Assembly: GCA_018001225.1 (NCBI GenBank)
Contig: JAGNIJ010000016.1
Span: forward strand, 18,314 to 82,313
From: Kiritimatiellia bacterium
GTDB lineage: Bacteria > Verrucomicrobiota > Kiritimatiellia > CAIQIC01 > JAGNIJ01
Direction of reading: 5' to 3'
Length of the DNA: 64,000 nucleotides
The translations under genes and the position numbers were made by a program. Under the pieces are notes generated by a model, which saw only the letters and a program-made list of their open reading frames with translations, searched no databases and was not told the origin of the DNA. Below, piece by piece: positions 1 through 8,824 of this stretch. Numbering within the stretch: the stretch's first letter is position 1; each line of letters begins with the position of its first letter.

Positions 1-1059
1 AGCGTGGATTCCAAAGGAATTCATTCCGTCGACCGGTTGCGGAACGCCGGCGTCAACCTCGTCGCCCTGTTCGGCCCCGAGCACGGGTTTACCGGGCGCG
101 GCGGCGCGGGCGAGCTCGTCGCCGACGGGCGCGAACCCGTCTCCGGCCTGCCGATCCGTTCGCTCTACGGCGAGACGCGCAAGCCGACGCCGGAGATGCT
201 GCGCGAACTCGACGTTCTGGTCTTCGACCTGCACGACCTCGGCGCGCGGCCGTACACCTACGTCTCGACGCTACGCTACGTGATGGAGGCCGCGGCGGAG
301 AACGGGAAGGCCGTGGTCGTCGCCGACCGGCCGATCCCCCTGCCCCGGGTTGTCGACGGGCCGATGCTCGATCCGGCGTTCGAGAGCTTCGTGGGGTTCG
401 TGCGCACGCCCGTCGCGTACGGCATGACGCCGGGCGAGACCGCTCGCTTTCTCCGCGAGGATCTTGGCCTGGACCTCGACCTGCTTGTCGCACCCCTGCG
501 CGGCTTTTCGCACGACGCGCCGATCCCGTCCGGCCGATGGATTCCCCCCTCGCCCGCGATCCGGTCCTGGGCCTGCGCGGCGTGCTTCCCGGCCACGGTG
601 TTCTTCGAGGCCCTGCCGGCGCTCGATCACGGCCGCGGGACGGACCTGGCTTTCCAGGTGATCAGCGCCCCGTGGCTCGATGCCCTGGCACTCGCCGACG
701 AACTGGCGGCGCACCCCCTGCCGGGGGTCCGGATCGAGCCCTGCGCCTATCGGGCGGAGGGCGCGGTGTACAAGGGGCAGGATGTCCGGGGCCTTCGATT
801 AAATGCCACGGACCCGGCCGCGTTCCGGCCGGTTCAAGCGGGCGTCACGCTGCTCGCCGCCCTGCAAGCCCTGTACGGGCCGGAGGCGCAGTGGAACGCG
901 CCGGGCGCGCGGCCGGAGTTCTTCGACAAACTGATGGGCACCGATACCGTCCGGCTCGCCTTGCTCAAAGGCGCGGCGCCGGAGAAGATCGCCGCCGGCT
1001 GGGCAATCGGGCGGCCCGTTTTTGCCGATAAACGGCGGGCGGCGCTGCTGTACGGTTGA
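1..1059 (+). CDS. namZ: DUF1343 / NamZ-type exo-beta-N-acetylmuramidase, 5' end cut by window
   Basis: The frame is open from the first base. The first in-frame start-like codon (GTG at 4) lies inside the conserved domain, so the real N-terminus, normally with an export signal, is outside the window. The motif FGPEHGF, then GLPIRSLYGE, PTPEMLRELDVLVFDLHDLG and ARPYTYVSTL, are the signature blocks of the DUF1343 family. Characterised members (NamZ) release N-acetylmuramic acid from the non-reducing end of peptidoglycan fragments. About 351 residues are present against roughly 400 for the family, consistent with loss of the N-terminus only. Likely role: periplasmic or extracellular cell-wall turnover or scavenging. 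The family call is firm; the exact activity is inferred. Confidence 0.85.
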   Translation, partial: SVDSKGIHSVDRLRNAGVNLVALFGPEHGFTGRGGAGELVADGREPVSGLPIRSLYGETRKPTPEMLRELDVLVFDLHDLGARPYTYVSTLRYVMEAAAENGKAVVVADRPIPLPRVVDGPMLDPAFESFVGFVRTPVAYGMTPGETARFLREDLGLDLDLLVAPLRGFSHDAPIPSGRWIPPSPAIRSWACAACFPATVFFEALPALDHGRGTDLAFQVISAPWLDALALADELAAHPLPGVRIEPCAYRAEGAVYKGQDVRGLRLNATDPAAFRPVQAGVTLLAALQALYGPEAQWNAPGARPEFFDKLMGTDTVRLALLKGAAPEKIAAGWAIGRPVFADKRRAALLYG

Positions 1060-1152
1060 CATCGCCTGATGGAGGGCGAGCGTCCCCGCGAGCCGATGTC
1101 CGCAGCTTGACTTCCTTCGTTTCCAGCGGACGTTAATTCAGATCGGCGCGCC

Positions 1153-1347
1153 ATGAAATACACGGCCCAGCTCGAATCGGCGGACGGCGAGTTTACGGCT
1201 TCGTGCCCCGAACTGGACATCAGCGCGCACGGGTTGAGCGCGGGCAACGCCCTCGATGCGCTCCGCCGGAACATCCGCTTCCACGTCGAACTCTGCCCCT
1301 GCTCCACGGTGGAGGAGGAGTCCATCGAGCTGGACGTGCGGCGATGA
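1153..1347 (+). CDS. small HicB-like protein, orphan
   Basis: A 64-residue protein beginning MKYTAQLESADGEFTASCPE. The pattern (Tyr-x-A, an acidic D-G-E/F turn, a Pro-Glu-Leu stretch, then an A-L-x-x-hydrophobic helix) is like the partial RNase-H-fold of HicB antitoxins. No HicA-type toxin ORF lies on either side, and the DNA-binding tail of full HicB proteins is missing. There is no obvious ribosome-binding site before the ATG. It may be a stand-alone HicB-like domain protein or a relic of a toxin-antitoxin pair. Confidence 0.5.
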   Translation: MKYTAQLESADGEFTASCPELDISAHGLSAGNALDALRRNIRFHVELCPCSTVEEESIELDVRR

Positions 1348-1357
1348 AAAACCCCGG

Positions 1358-1410
1358 CCGCGATCGCCGATCGCGGCTACAGCGCTGTAGCCGGCTTCGT
1401 TGAAGCCGGC
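1358..1410. repeat. paired-hairpin (REPIN-like) element, copy 1
   Basis: Two hairpins flank a CTACAG-CG-CTGTAG palindrome (1377-1390). The left stem is CCGCGATC/GATCGCGG (1358-1376). The right stem is CCGGCTTC/GAAGCCGG (1391-1409). The same CTGTAG tag next to a hairpin of different stem sequence recurs elsewhere in the window. The element lies between the convergent ends of the HicB-like and OmpA-like genes and could also act as a transcription terminator. Confidence 0.7.
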
Positions 1411-1420
1411 CCGTCCCGCC

Positions 1421-2701
<1,281 letters not shown>

Positions 2702-2874
2702 GTCGACACTCCCTCCGCGTTGCCTCGAAACAGCCGTGCAGACTATCACGCCCCCGCCCCCGCGCAAGTGAAAAGCAGCCGAACGCGGCCGAAAAGACTT
2801 GCAACCCGCTTGGAGAATCTCATCATCCTCTTCAGGAATTCAAACGCCACCACGCGACGTTACAGGAGGACGCC

Positions 2875-3357
2875 ATGAAGACTTGGAGCAGAAGCCTCTT
2901 ATCCCTGTGCATCCTTTCCATGGTCATCACGGTCCATGCGGGCCCCCTCGCCCACCGGCAGTCCGTGGAACGGCTGCTGGATCTCTTCGGGGTGGAGACC
3001 GTGTGCCAGGCCACGCTCGACGCCCTGGTCCGGGAGGCCGTGGAGGCGGAGCCCGGCCTCGCCGGGTCGGAAAACACCCTCCGGGATTTCCTGGTGCGGA
3101 AGATCGGTTGGGCCGCTCTGAAGCCCGCCGTGGTCGAGCTGTACCTGGGCGAGCTCTCCGAACAGGAGATGGGCGAGATCCTCAAGTTCTACGAGAGCCG
3201 GACCGGCCGGAAGTTCGCGGCGCTCTCGCCGCTCATCTCCGCCCGCGTGATGGAAATCGTGCAGGAGCGGCTGGCGCGGAGCGGGGACGAATGGGCCGCG
3301 CTGGTCGAACAGGAGCTGAACCGGGCGGCTGGGGCGCCGGAAGCCGGCGCGGAATAG
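2875..3357 (+). CDS. exported DUF2059 protein, copy 1 of tandem module
   Basis: A 160-residue protein with a signal peptide (MKTWSRSLLSLCILSMVITVHA). Its helical body carries the DUF2059 hallmarks: RLLDLFGVE near the start and an ELSEQEMGEILKFYES-x-T-GRK-FAAL block near residue 110. DUF2059 proteins are small periplasmic helical proteins with no agreed function. A strong ribosome-binding site (AGGAGG) precedes the ATG. The stop is 10 bases before the next gene, whose AGGAGG begins at the stop codon, so the two are probably co-translated. About 60% of residues match the second copy at 8326 by eye. Confidence 0.85.
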   Translation: MKTWSRSLLSLCILSMVITVHAGPLAHRQSVERLLDLFGVETVCQATLDALVREAVEAEPGLAGSENTLRDFLVRKIGWAALKPAVVELYLGELSEQEMGEILKFYESRTGRKFAALSPLISARVMEIVQERLARSGDEWAALVEQELNRAAGAPEAGAE

Positions 3358-3367
3358 GAGGCGGCCG

Positions 3368-6300
3368 ATGAACGCGCGAAGACTGCTGCTGTGGTCCGCC
3401 CTGCTGCTGGGCGCGGCGCGGGCCGCCGGCGAGGATATCGAGACCTACCGCGCCGAGTACAAGGCCCAATCCGACGCGCTGGCGGCCAAGTACGACGCGA
3501 AGGCCAGCCAGTTCCGGAAGACCGACGGCACCGTGGACACGTCCAATCCGGAATGGCAAAAAATCGACGCAGAATACAAGGCCGAGAACGCCAAGCTGCG
3601 CCAGGAGTTCGTCCAGAAGCATCCCTCGGCCACGTCCATGAACGAAGTCCGCCAGACGCCGGCGGGCCAGAACCTGAAGAACACCGGCAGCCCCTACACG
3701 AGCGCGTACTCGGACGGCGACTGGACGGCGACCACGGACGCCGACGCGGCGAACGTGGCCGAGCAACTGAAGGCCAAGGGCCACAAGGTCACGTACGATT
3801 CCGATCTGGGCATGTGGATGGACGAATCGGCGGACACCAAGATCTGGGAGCCCGAGAACGAGGCCCGGGCCAGGGCCCGCGCCAACAACCCCGAGGGCTA
3901 CACGCGCTCCGGCTCGCTCGACCACGAGGGCATCAAGTCGCCCAACGCGCAGTACGACCCGGAGGGCTACGTCGAGGACCTGAACAAGAAGTACGAGGCG
4001 GCCAAGGCCAAGGGCGACACCCGGACGATGAACAAGGTGGCCGCCAAGATGCAGGAGGCCACCGGCAAGCCTTTCGACCCGGTGACCCAGACCATGCGGG
4101 TGGACGCCAATCCCTTCGAGTCCGGGGAGCAGACGCTCGGCGAGTCGGAGGAAGTCAAGAAAGCCAAGGCCCAGGAGCGCGCCAAGGCCCTCGACAAGGA
4201 GGTGGCCGAGGCTCGCGCCAAGGCCAAGGCGCAGTCGGAATCCAACACGAAAATGCGGGACGACCTGGCCAAGAAGGAGCGGGATCTGGGCAACAAGAAA
4301 TCGGCCCAGGAGTACGAGGACGCCAATAAGAAGATCGAGAACACCAAGCCCAAGTCGGAGCCGCCGAAGACCGAGCCGGGCAAGACCACGGGAACGACTT
4401 CGGACTCGCCACCCTCGCAGTCGGAACCCGCGAAGCCCGGGAAAACTTCCACGCCGAAGACCGAGGCCCCGAGGACGCCCGACACTCCGCCGGAGAGCGT
4501 ACGGACGCCGCCGAAGACAACGGAGCCGGCGAGGCCCCCCTCCGCGCCGACCGAGCCTCTCAAGACGCCGCCCTCGGTCACGGAACCCGTCCAGACGCCC
4601 TCCACCACGCCCGAGCCGGTAAAGACTCCGCCGAAGGTCACGGACCCGGTCAAGCCGCCGACAACTCCGGAGCCGGCCAAAACACCGCCGACCGCGCCGG
4701 AACCCGTGAAGACTCCGCCCTCGACACCGGAACCGGTCAAAACACCGGTCGCGCCGGAGCCGGTCAAAACTCCCGCGACCACCCCCGAGCCGGTAGAGAT
4801 TCCTCCAACGACAACGGAACCCGTAAGAACATCGCCCACGGCAACGGAACCGGTGAAGACGCCCCCGACAACGCCTGAACCTGTCAAGGCGCCGGGAACC
4901 ACCACGGAACCCGTCAAACCGCCCTCCACCACACCGGAGCCGGTGAAACCGCCCTCGGCCACACCGGAGCCCGTCAAGACGCCGGCCGCCACACCGGAAC
5001 CTGTACAAACTCCCGCTTCGACTCCCGAACCCGTCAAGACGCCCACAACGCCCGCCGGCACCTCGCCGGGCGAGACATGGGTAAACCCCCTGACCGGCAA
5101 AACCCTCCCCGTCGGCACCTCCGGGAGCAAGATCGTGGATGGCGGCGCCAAGGTTCTGCAGAATCCCAAGGTGCAGGGCGGGCTGAACGTCATTGGCGGC
5201 GCGATCGTGGCGAAGGACGGGTACGACACGATCAACAAGATCAACACGGCCGCGGACAAGGGCGACCTGAAAACGGTCAACGTCGAGGGCGGCAAGGGCC
5301 TGGGCCGGATCGGCGGCGGTTATGTCGGCGGCGTCGGCGGCGCGAAGGCCGGGGCGTTGATCGGCGGCACGTTCGGGGACGGCCCCGGGGCCGTGGTCGG
5401 CGGGTTCATTGGCGCGATCGTCGGCGGGATCGGGGGGGCTATCCTGGGCGAGAAGGCCGGAGAGAAAGTCGTCCCGGCCGCCATTGACGGCCTGCGCACC
5501 GGCGGCCAGAAGGTGATGGAGAACTATTACGGCGTGGACGACAAGCAGCCCGGCGAGTGGGAACCCGTGGAGGATACAAAGGGGTTCGATCGCATTGAAA
5601 AAGTCATGGGGGACGGCGGCAAGGATTCGCCCGCCTCCGCCCCGTCGGGCTTCTCTCCGCCCGTGGTTCACACCACGCCGTCGGGCGGCCGGCCCGTCAC
5701 CCCGACGCCCGGCGGCGGCAGCCCATACAAGCCGCCAACCACACCCACGACCCCGGGAGGCGGAATAGATGTTTCCGTGCCGGGCCAGGACATGGACGAC
5801 ATTGACTTCGGCGCGCCGCCGGATTCCGCCGCGTCCGGCGATGAAAAGCCCAAGCCCGTTGTGAAGCCGGTGCCTCCCAAGCCGCCGGAACCGGACGACG
5901 AACCCGGCGATTACCCGGAGCCGGAAGAGCCCCCGGACATAACGCCCCCCGTGACCGCGCCGGAACCTCCGGAGGTCGCGCAGCCGTCGGGCACCGAAAC
6001 CATCGAAAAGGGCTGGGTCAAGGACGACAAGGGCACCATCAAGGTGACCGAGACCAAGGGCCCGAACGGCAACGTCATCAGCATCACCCACACCGAGTAC
6101 GACGCCAACGGGAACATCATCGGGTCCACGACCTACCCGGTCGGCCAAGGCACGGACGCGAGCGAAGGGGGCCAGCCAGAGCCCGGGATGAATGACGGCG
6201 GAGAGCCTGAAGGCGAGAGCACAGGGACCCGTCCTCCCACCGATGACGAAGATATTTTCCCCTGCCCCATGTGCGGGCACCGATGCAAAAAGACCGAATT

Positions 6301-7786
6301 GGTTCCCGCCAGTTTCAATAGCAAGCTTCTGGTATGCGGTTCGTGTGCAGACCAGAACTGGGCTGACTCCGCCGAGGATAGAACCGACGGGCGTTTCAAA
6401 TGCTTTTCCTGCGGGAAGACCTTCTCCTGGCCCCGCGTGGAAGAGGATGAACCCATACCCCAAGGCGATGGGACCAGTCTCATCCCCGCAAGAAACTACT
6501 GCCCTCATTGCGACACCTTGCTCAAGACCTGCAAGGGCTCATTGGGCAAGGAATTCTTCGACGCGGACATCGAAGATTGGGCCACCCTGCGCGGCGATCC
6601 AATATGCGCAACATGCGGAGCCGCAATGGGCTATAAATTTAATTATGAAAATGCCCAGGCGGGATGGGATTCCTGGGACTTTTTGTGCCCCCGTTGTGCG
6701 GGAACGGTCAGAGTGCCGGGTCCGCTTTTCGGCGAAACGAACACGGTCCAGGCGTCGGAGCTGCGCCAGGCGGAGGCACGGACCAGCGAGGATGTGCTTA
6801 TCCCCAGCCGACCCGACACGCCGGGTTCCCTGGCCACGTACCGGGATGAGCGCGACCTCGACATGGAGCAAAGGACCGGCAACGGCCTGTCGCTGATGGG
6901 CAACCAGACGGACCTGCAGAACGCGTCCAACATCGGGAACGAAACGATCCGCGACGCGAAAAGGGTTCGGGATACGGGCGGGCAGGACGCCCAGAAAATC
7001 GCCGACGACAACCAACGCACGACCCGGATCGAGCAGGACAAGGACAAGAGCAAGATCCTGGATGCCGTGATCAACGGGGTCGGCACCGGGGTCAAGACCA
7101 CGGCCGGACATTTCGGCACGGAGGTCGGCAAGGGCGTCGGGGACAAGATTTTTAAGTCCGGCAAGAAGGAAGAACCGCAGACCGCGGGCACGGGCGGCAC
7201 CGTGGCGCCGGCCACCCCGCCCTCGCCCGGAGGCGGCGCAACAACCATCGCCTCCACGCCTTCCGGCGGCACCACCAAGGGCACGACGAGCGGCGGACAG
7301 CCGCCTTCCGGCGGCGGACCCGTCTGCGTGGTCTGCGGCGCGCCGGCCTACATGGAGTTCGAGGGCGTCGGCTGGCTGTGCCACGACTGCGAGTCGAAGG
7401 GGCATGACTATCCGCCCGGAGGCACGACGGCGGAGCCCGGCACGGACGAAGGGACGGAGCCGGTGATCCTGGCCGACGCGATCTGTCCCATTTGCGGGCA
7501 GATGTATAACCCCGCCTTCGGCCATCAATGCCCGGGGGCGGTCCAGGCGCCCACGGCAGGAACGGAGCCGCCGGCGGCCCCTCCTACAGGTGTGATCTGC
7601 GGGCATTGCGGCCAACGGGTGCCGAAGGTCAGCAGCAAGTCGAGGGGTTCGGGCTGGGGAACGGATGACGGCAGCTACGGATCGTATCACGCCTCCATCG
7701 AAAATGCCTGTGACGCCTGCATCGCCAAGTGGGAGGCCCAGTGCGACGCCGAGGCGGCCAAGATCCAGCCGAAGCCCACGCCCTGA
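3368..7786 (+). CDS. giant exported Pro/Thr-rich protein with glycine zipper and zinc-ribbon motifs, copy 1
   Basis: A 1,472-residue protein with no family I recognise. A signal peptide spans about residues 1-20. Residues 21-320 are charged and helical, with a conserved N-terminal block ending near IWEPENE. About 320-565 are degenerate EPVKTPP-type repeats. About 640-705 form a Gly-rich hydrophobic stretch (GGYVGGVGG, GGFIGAIVGGIGGAI) like a glycine zipper. About 965-1110 hold six Cys pairs (CPMC, CGSC, CFSC, CPHC, CATC, CPRC). About 1160-1280 are helical and well conserved. A last set of Cys pairs lies at about 1319-1450 (CVVC, CHDC, CPIC, CGHC, CDAC). The N- and C-terminal parts are conserved with the protein at 8825 while the repeats and middle differ. 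An envelope or extracellular structural role is inferred only. Confidence 0.8.
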   Translation: MNARRLLLWSALLLGAARAAGEDIETYRAEYKAQSDALAAKYDAKASQFRKTDGTVDTSNPEWQKIDAEYKAENAKLRQEFVQKHPSATSMNEVRQTPAGQNLKNTGSPYTSAYSDGDWTATTDADAANVAEQLKAKGHKVTYDSDLGMWMDESADTKIWEPENEARARARANNPEGYTRSGSLDHEGIKSPNAQYDPEGYVEDLNKKYEAAKAKGDTRTMNKVAAKMQEATGKPFDPVTQTMRVDANPFESGEQTLGESEEVKKAKAQERAKALDKEVAEARAKAKAQSESNTKMRDDLAKKERDLGNKKSAQEYEDANKKIENTKPKSEPPKTEPGKTTGTTSDSPPSQSEPAKPGKTSTPKTEAPRTPDTPPESVRTPPKTTEPARPPSAPTEPLKTPPSVTEPVQTPSTTPEPVKTPPKVTDPVKPPTTPEPAKTPPTAPEPVKTPPSTPEPVKTPVAPEPVKTPATTPEPVEIPPTTTEPVRTSPTATEPVKTPPTTPEPVKAPGTTTEPVKPPSTTPEPVKPPSATPEPVKTPAATPEPVQTPASTPEPVKTPTTPAGTSPGETWVNPLTGKTLPVGTSGSKIVDGGAKVLQNPKVQGGLNVIGGAIVAKDGYDTINKINTAADKGDLKTVNVEGGKGLGRIGGGYVGGVGGAKAGALIGGTFGDGPGAVVGGFIGAIVGGIGGAILGEKAGEKVVPAAIDGLRTGGQKVMENYYGVDDKQPGEWEPVEDTKGFDRIEKVMGDGGKDSPASAPSGFSPPVVHTTPSGGRPVTPTPGGGSPYKPPTTPTTPGGGIDVSVPGQDMDDIDFGAPPDSAASGDEKPKPVVKPVPPKPPEPDDEPGDYPEPEEPPDITPPVTAPEPPEVAQPSGTETIEKGWVKDDKGTIKVTETKGPNGNVISITHTEYDANGNIIGSTTYPVGQGTDASEGGQPEPGMNDGGEPEGESTGTRPPTDDEDIFPCPMCGHRCKKTELVPASFNSKLLVCGSCADQNWADSAEDRTDGRFKCFSCGKTFSWPRVEEDEPIPQGDGTSLIPARNYCPHCDTLLKTCKGSLGKEFFDADIEDWATLRGDPICATCGAAMGYKFNYENAQAGWDSWDFLCPRCAGTVRVPGPLFGETNTVQASELRQAEARTSEDVLIPSRPDTPGSLATYRDERDLDMEQRTGNGLSLMGNQTDLQNASNIGNETIRDAKRVRDTGGQDAQKIADDNQRTTRIEQDKDKSKILDAVINGVGTGVKTTAGHFGTEVGKGVGDKIFKSGKKEEPQTAGTGGTVAPATPPSPGGGATTIASTPSGGTTKGTTSGGQPPSGGGPVCVVCGAPAYMEFEGVGWLCHDCESKGHDYPPGGTTAEPGTDEGTEPVILADAICPICGQMYNPAFGHQCPGAVQAPTAGTEPPAAPPTGVICGHCGQRVPKVSSKSRGSGWGTDDGSYGSYHASIENACDACIAKWEAQCDAEAAKIQPKPTP

Positions 7787-8325
7787 CGACGCCTGCATAG
7801 CCGGCCCCATCGCGCGCGGTGACGCTGCGGTCTCGTACCAAACACGGATGACAAAAGGCTCACCATGGCAGGTCGACGCCTCCGGCGCAGCCGCGGCTCG
7901 GCGGGCCGCCTCGCCTTACCTGTATTACCTTCGCTTACCCGTACTGGGCATGAGGGATCTTCGACTTGTTGGGCGGCGCGGAGATTCCTCGCTGCGCTCG
8001 GGATGACGTGCCTCCGTTCCTGTATCCTCGATTTTCAAGGGGCCCGCAGGGCCGGGCCCCCTGGGCATGCCGACAAAAATGTAATTCCGACCATTTTTAA
8101 CCTATTTCGTTTAAACATGTTCTGACACGTTCAGGGATTGACACCCCCACCCCCACTCTTACAATACAGCAGCAACGGGCTGCGCATGACTCGAAAGACC
8201 GCATTGCTTGCCCTGTGTGCTTCGTCGGCCATCAGGGCGCGTTGTCCGCAGGCACGCTTCCGCGGCACGCACCCTCCAGCGCCGCGACGCCGCATTTTCC
8301 GGCCCACTTCAACCGAGGCGCTCAC
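7787..8325. other. 539-base intergenic region between the two module copies
   Basis: No long conserved ORF is visible. The first ~270 bases are GC-rich. They include a stretch near 7986-8010 (CCTCGCTGCGCTCGGGATGA) that looks like a dispersed intergenic repeat, and a GGGGCCC...GGGCCCC hairpin near 8040-8060. From about 8080 the sequence becomes AT-richer, and a strong sigma-70-like promoter sits at 8138-8165. A 47-codon leader ORF then runs into the next gene. The region probably separates the two copies of the module transcriptionally. Confidence 0.6.
8138..8165 (+). promoter_or_regulatory. sigma-70-type promoter for the second DUF2059/giant-protein module
   Basis: A perfect -35 TTGACA (8138-8143) and a -10 TACAAT (8160-8165) are separated by 16 bases of C-rich spacer. 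They sit at the end of an AT-rich stretch. Transcription would begin near 8172, leaving a leader of about 150 bases before the DUF2059 start at 8326. This is one of the two best consensus promoters in the window. Confidence 0.6.
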
Positions 8326-8329
8326 ATGA
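8186..8329 (+). CDS. possible 47-residue leader ORF overlapping the next start by ATGA
   Basis: It begins about 14 bases after the predicted transcription start. It encodes an Arg-rich peptide with a short hydrophobic start (MTRKTALLALCASS). Its TGA (8327-8329) overlaps the ATG (8326) of the following DUF2059 gene, the arrangement expected for translational coupling. It has no visible ribosome-binding site, and GC-rich DNA gives open frames by chance, so coding is uncertain. The alternative is simply an untranslated leader. Confidence 0.25.
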   Translation: MTRKTALLALCASSAIRARCPQARFRGTHPPAPRRRIFRPTSTEALT

Positions 8330-8787
8330 AAATATTAACGCAAGGTGTCGTTCTCTCCACGTTGCTGTTCGCCGCTACGGCAAGCGCGGGGCCGCTTGTC
8401 CATCGGCAGTTGGTGGAACGCCTGCTGACCCTCTTCGGCGTGGAGACGGTTTACCAATCCGTCCTCGGGGCCGTAGTACAGCAAGCGGTGGAAGCCGAAC
8501 CCGCCCTCGCAGGGTCCGAAAAGGCCCTCGGCGATTTCCTCTCGAGCCGGGTGGGCTGGGCGCGGCTCAAGCCCGAAGCCGTCGAACTCTACATGGGCGA
8601 GTTCTCGGAAGAGGAGATGACGGAGATCCTGCGCTTCTACGAAAGCCGGACGGGCCGCAAGCTGGCCGCCCTGTCGCCGGCCATTTCCGCCCACGTCATG
8701 GAATGGGTGCAACAGGAACTGGCGAAGGCAGAAAGCGATTGGGAGGCCCTGATCGCAAGCTTGTTGCCGGCGGCGGAGAACGAATGA
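8326..8787 (+). CDS. exported DUF2059 protein, copy 2 of tandem module
   Basis: A 153-residue paralogue of the protein at 2875. The ATG at 8326 is preferred over upstream starts because it places the signal peptide (MKILTQGVVLSTLLFAATASAG) at the N-terminus and aligns with copy 1. Shared blocks include HRQ-VERLL-LFGVET, AVEAEPALAGSE and EILRFYESRTGRKLAALSP, which is the DUF2059 core. It is followed after 37 bases by the second giant protein, so gene order in the module is preserved. Function is unknown; the consistent pairing suggests it is a partner or chaperone of the giant protein. Confidence 0.85.
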   Translation: MKILTQGVVLSTLLFAATASAGPLVHRQLVERLLTLFGVETVYQSVLGAVVQQAVEAEPALAGSEKALGDFLSSRVGWARLKPEAVELYMGEFSEEEMTEILRFYESRTGRKLAALSPAISAHVMEWVQQELAKAESDWEALIASLLPAAENE

Positions 8788-8824
8788 AGAGCACGCGTCC
8801 CGCGCCGTCTAATAAGGAGCGCCC

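Noticed and set aside
1153..1347. Complete HicAB toxin-antitoxin system
   Set aside because: Only a HicB-like fragment is seen; no HicA-like toxin ORF on either side.
4330..5065. Possible CRISPR array in the repeat-rich tract
   Set aside because: The repeats are short, degenerate and in frame with a protein; there are no unique spacers of constant length and no cas genes.
3967..5295. Minus-strand Val/Gly/Ser repeat protein of 442 codons
   Set aside because: The regular GSGV-type repeats are the antisense reading of the EPVKTP repeats.
3233..6508. A 1,091-codon open frame on the minus strand
   Set aside because: It is antisense to the first giant protein and the DUF2059 gene. The translation is Arg/Gly/Leu-rich low complexity with no signal, motif or ribosome-binding site, as expected of antisense frames in high-GC DNA.
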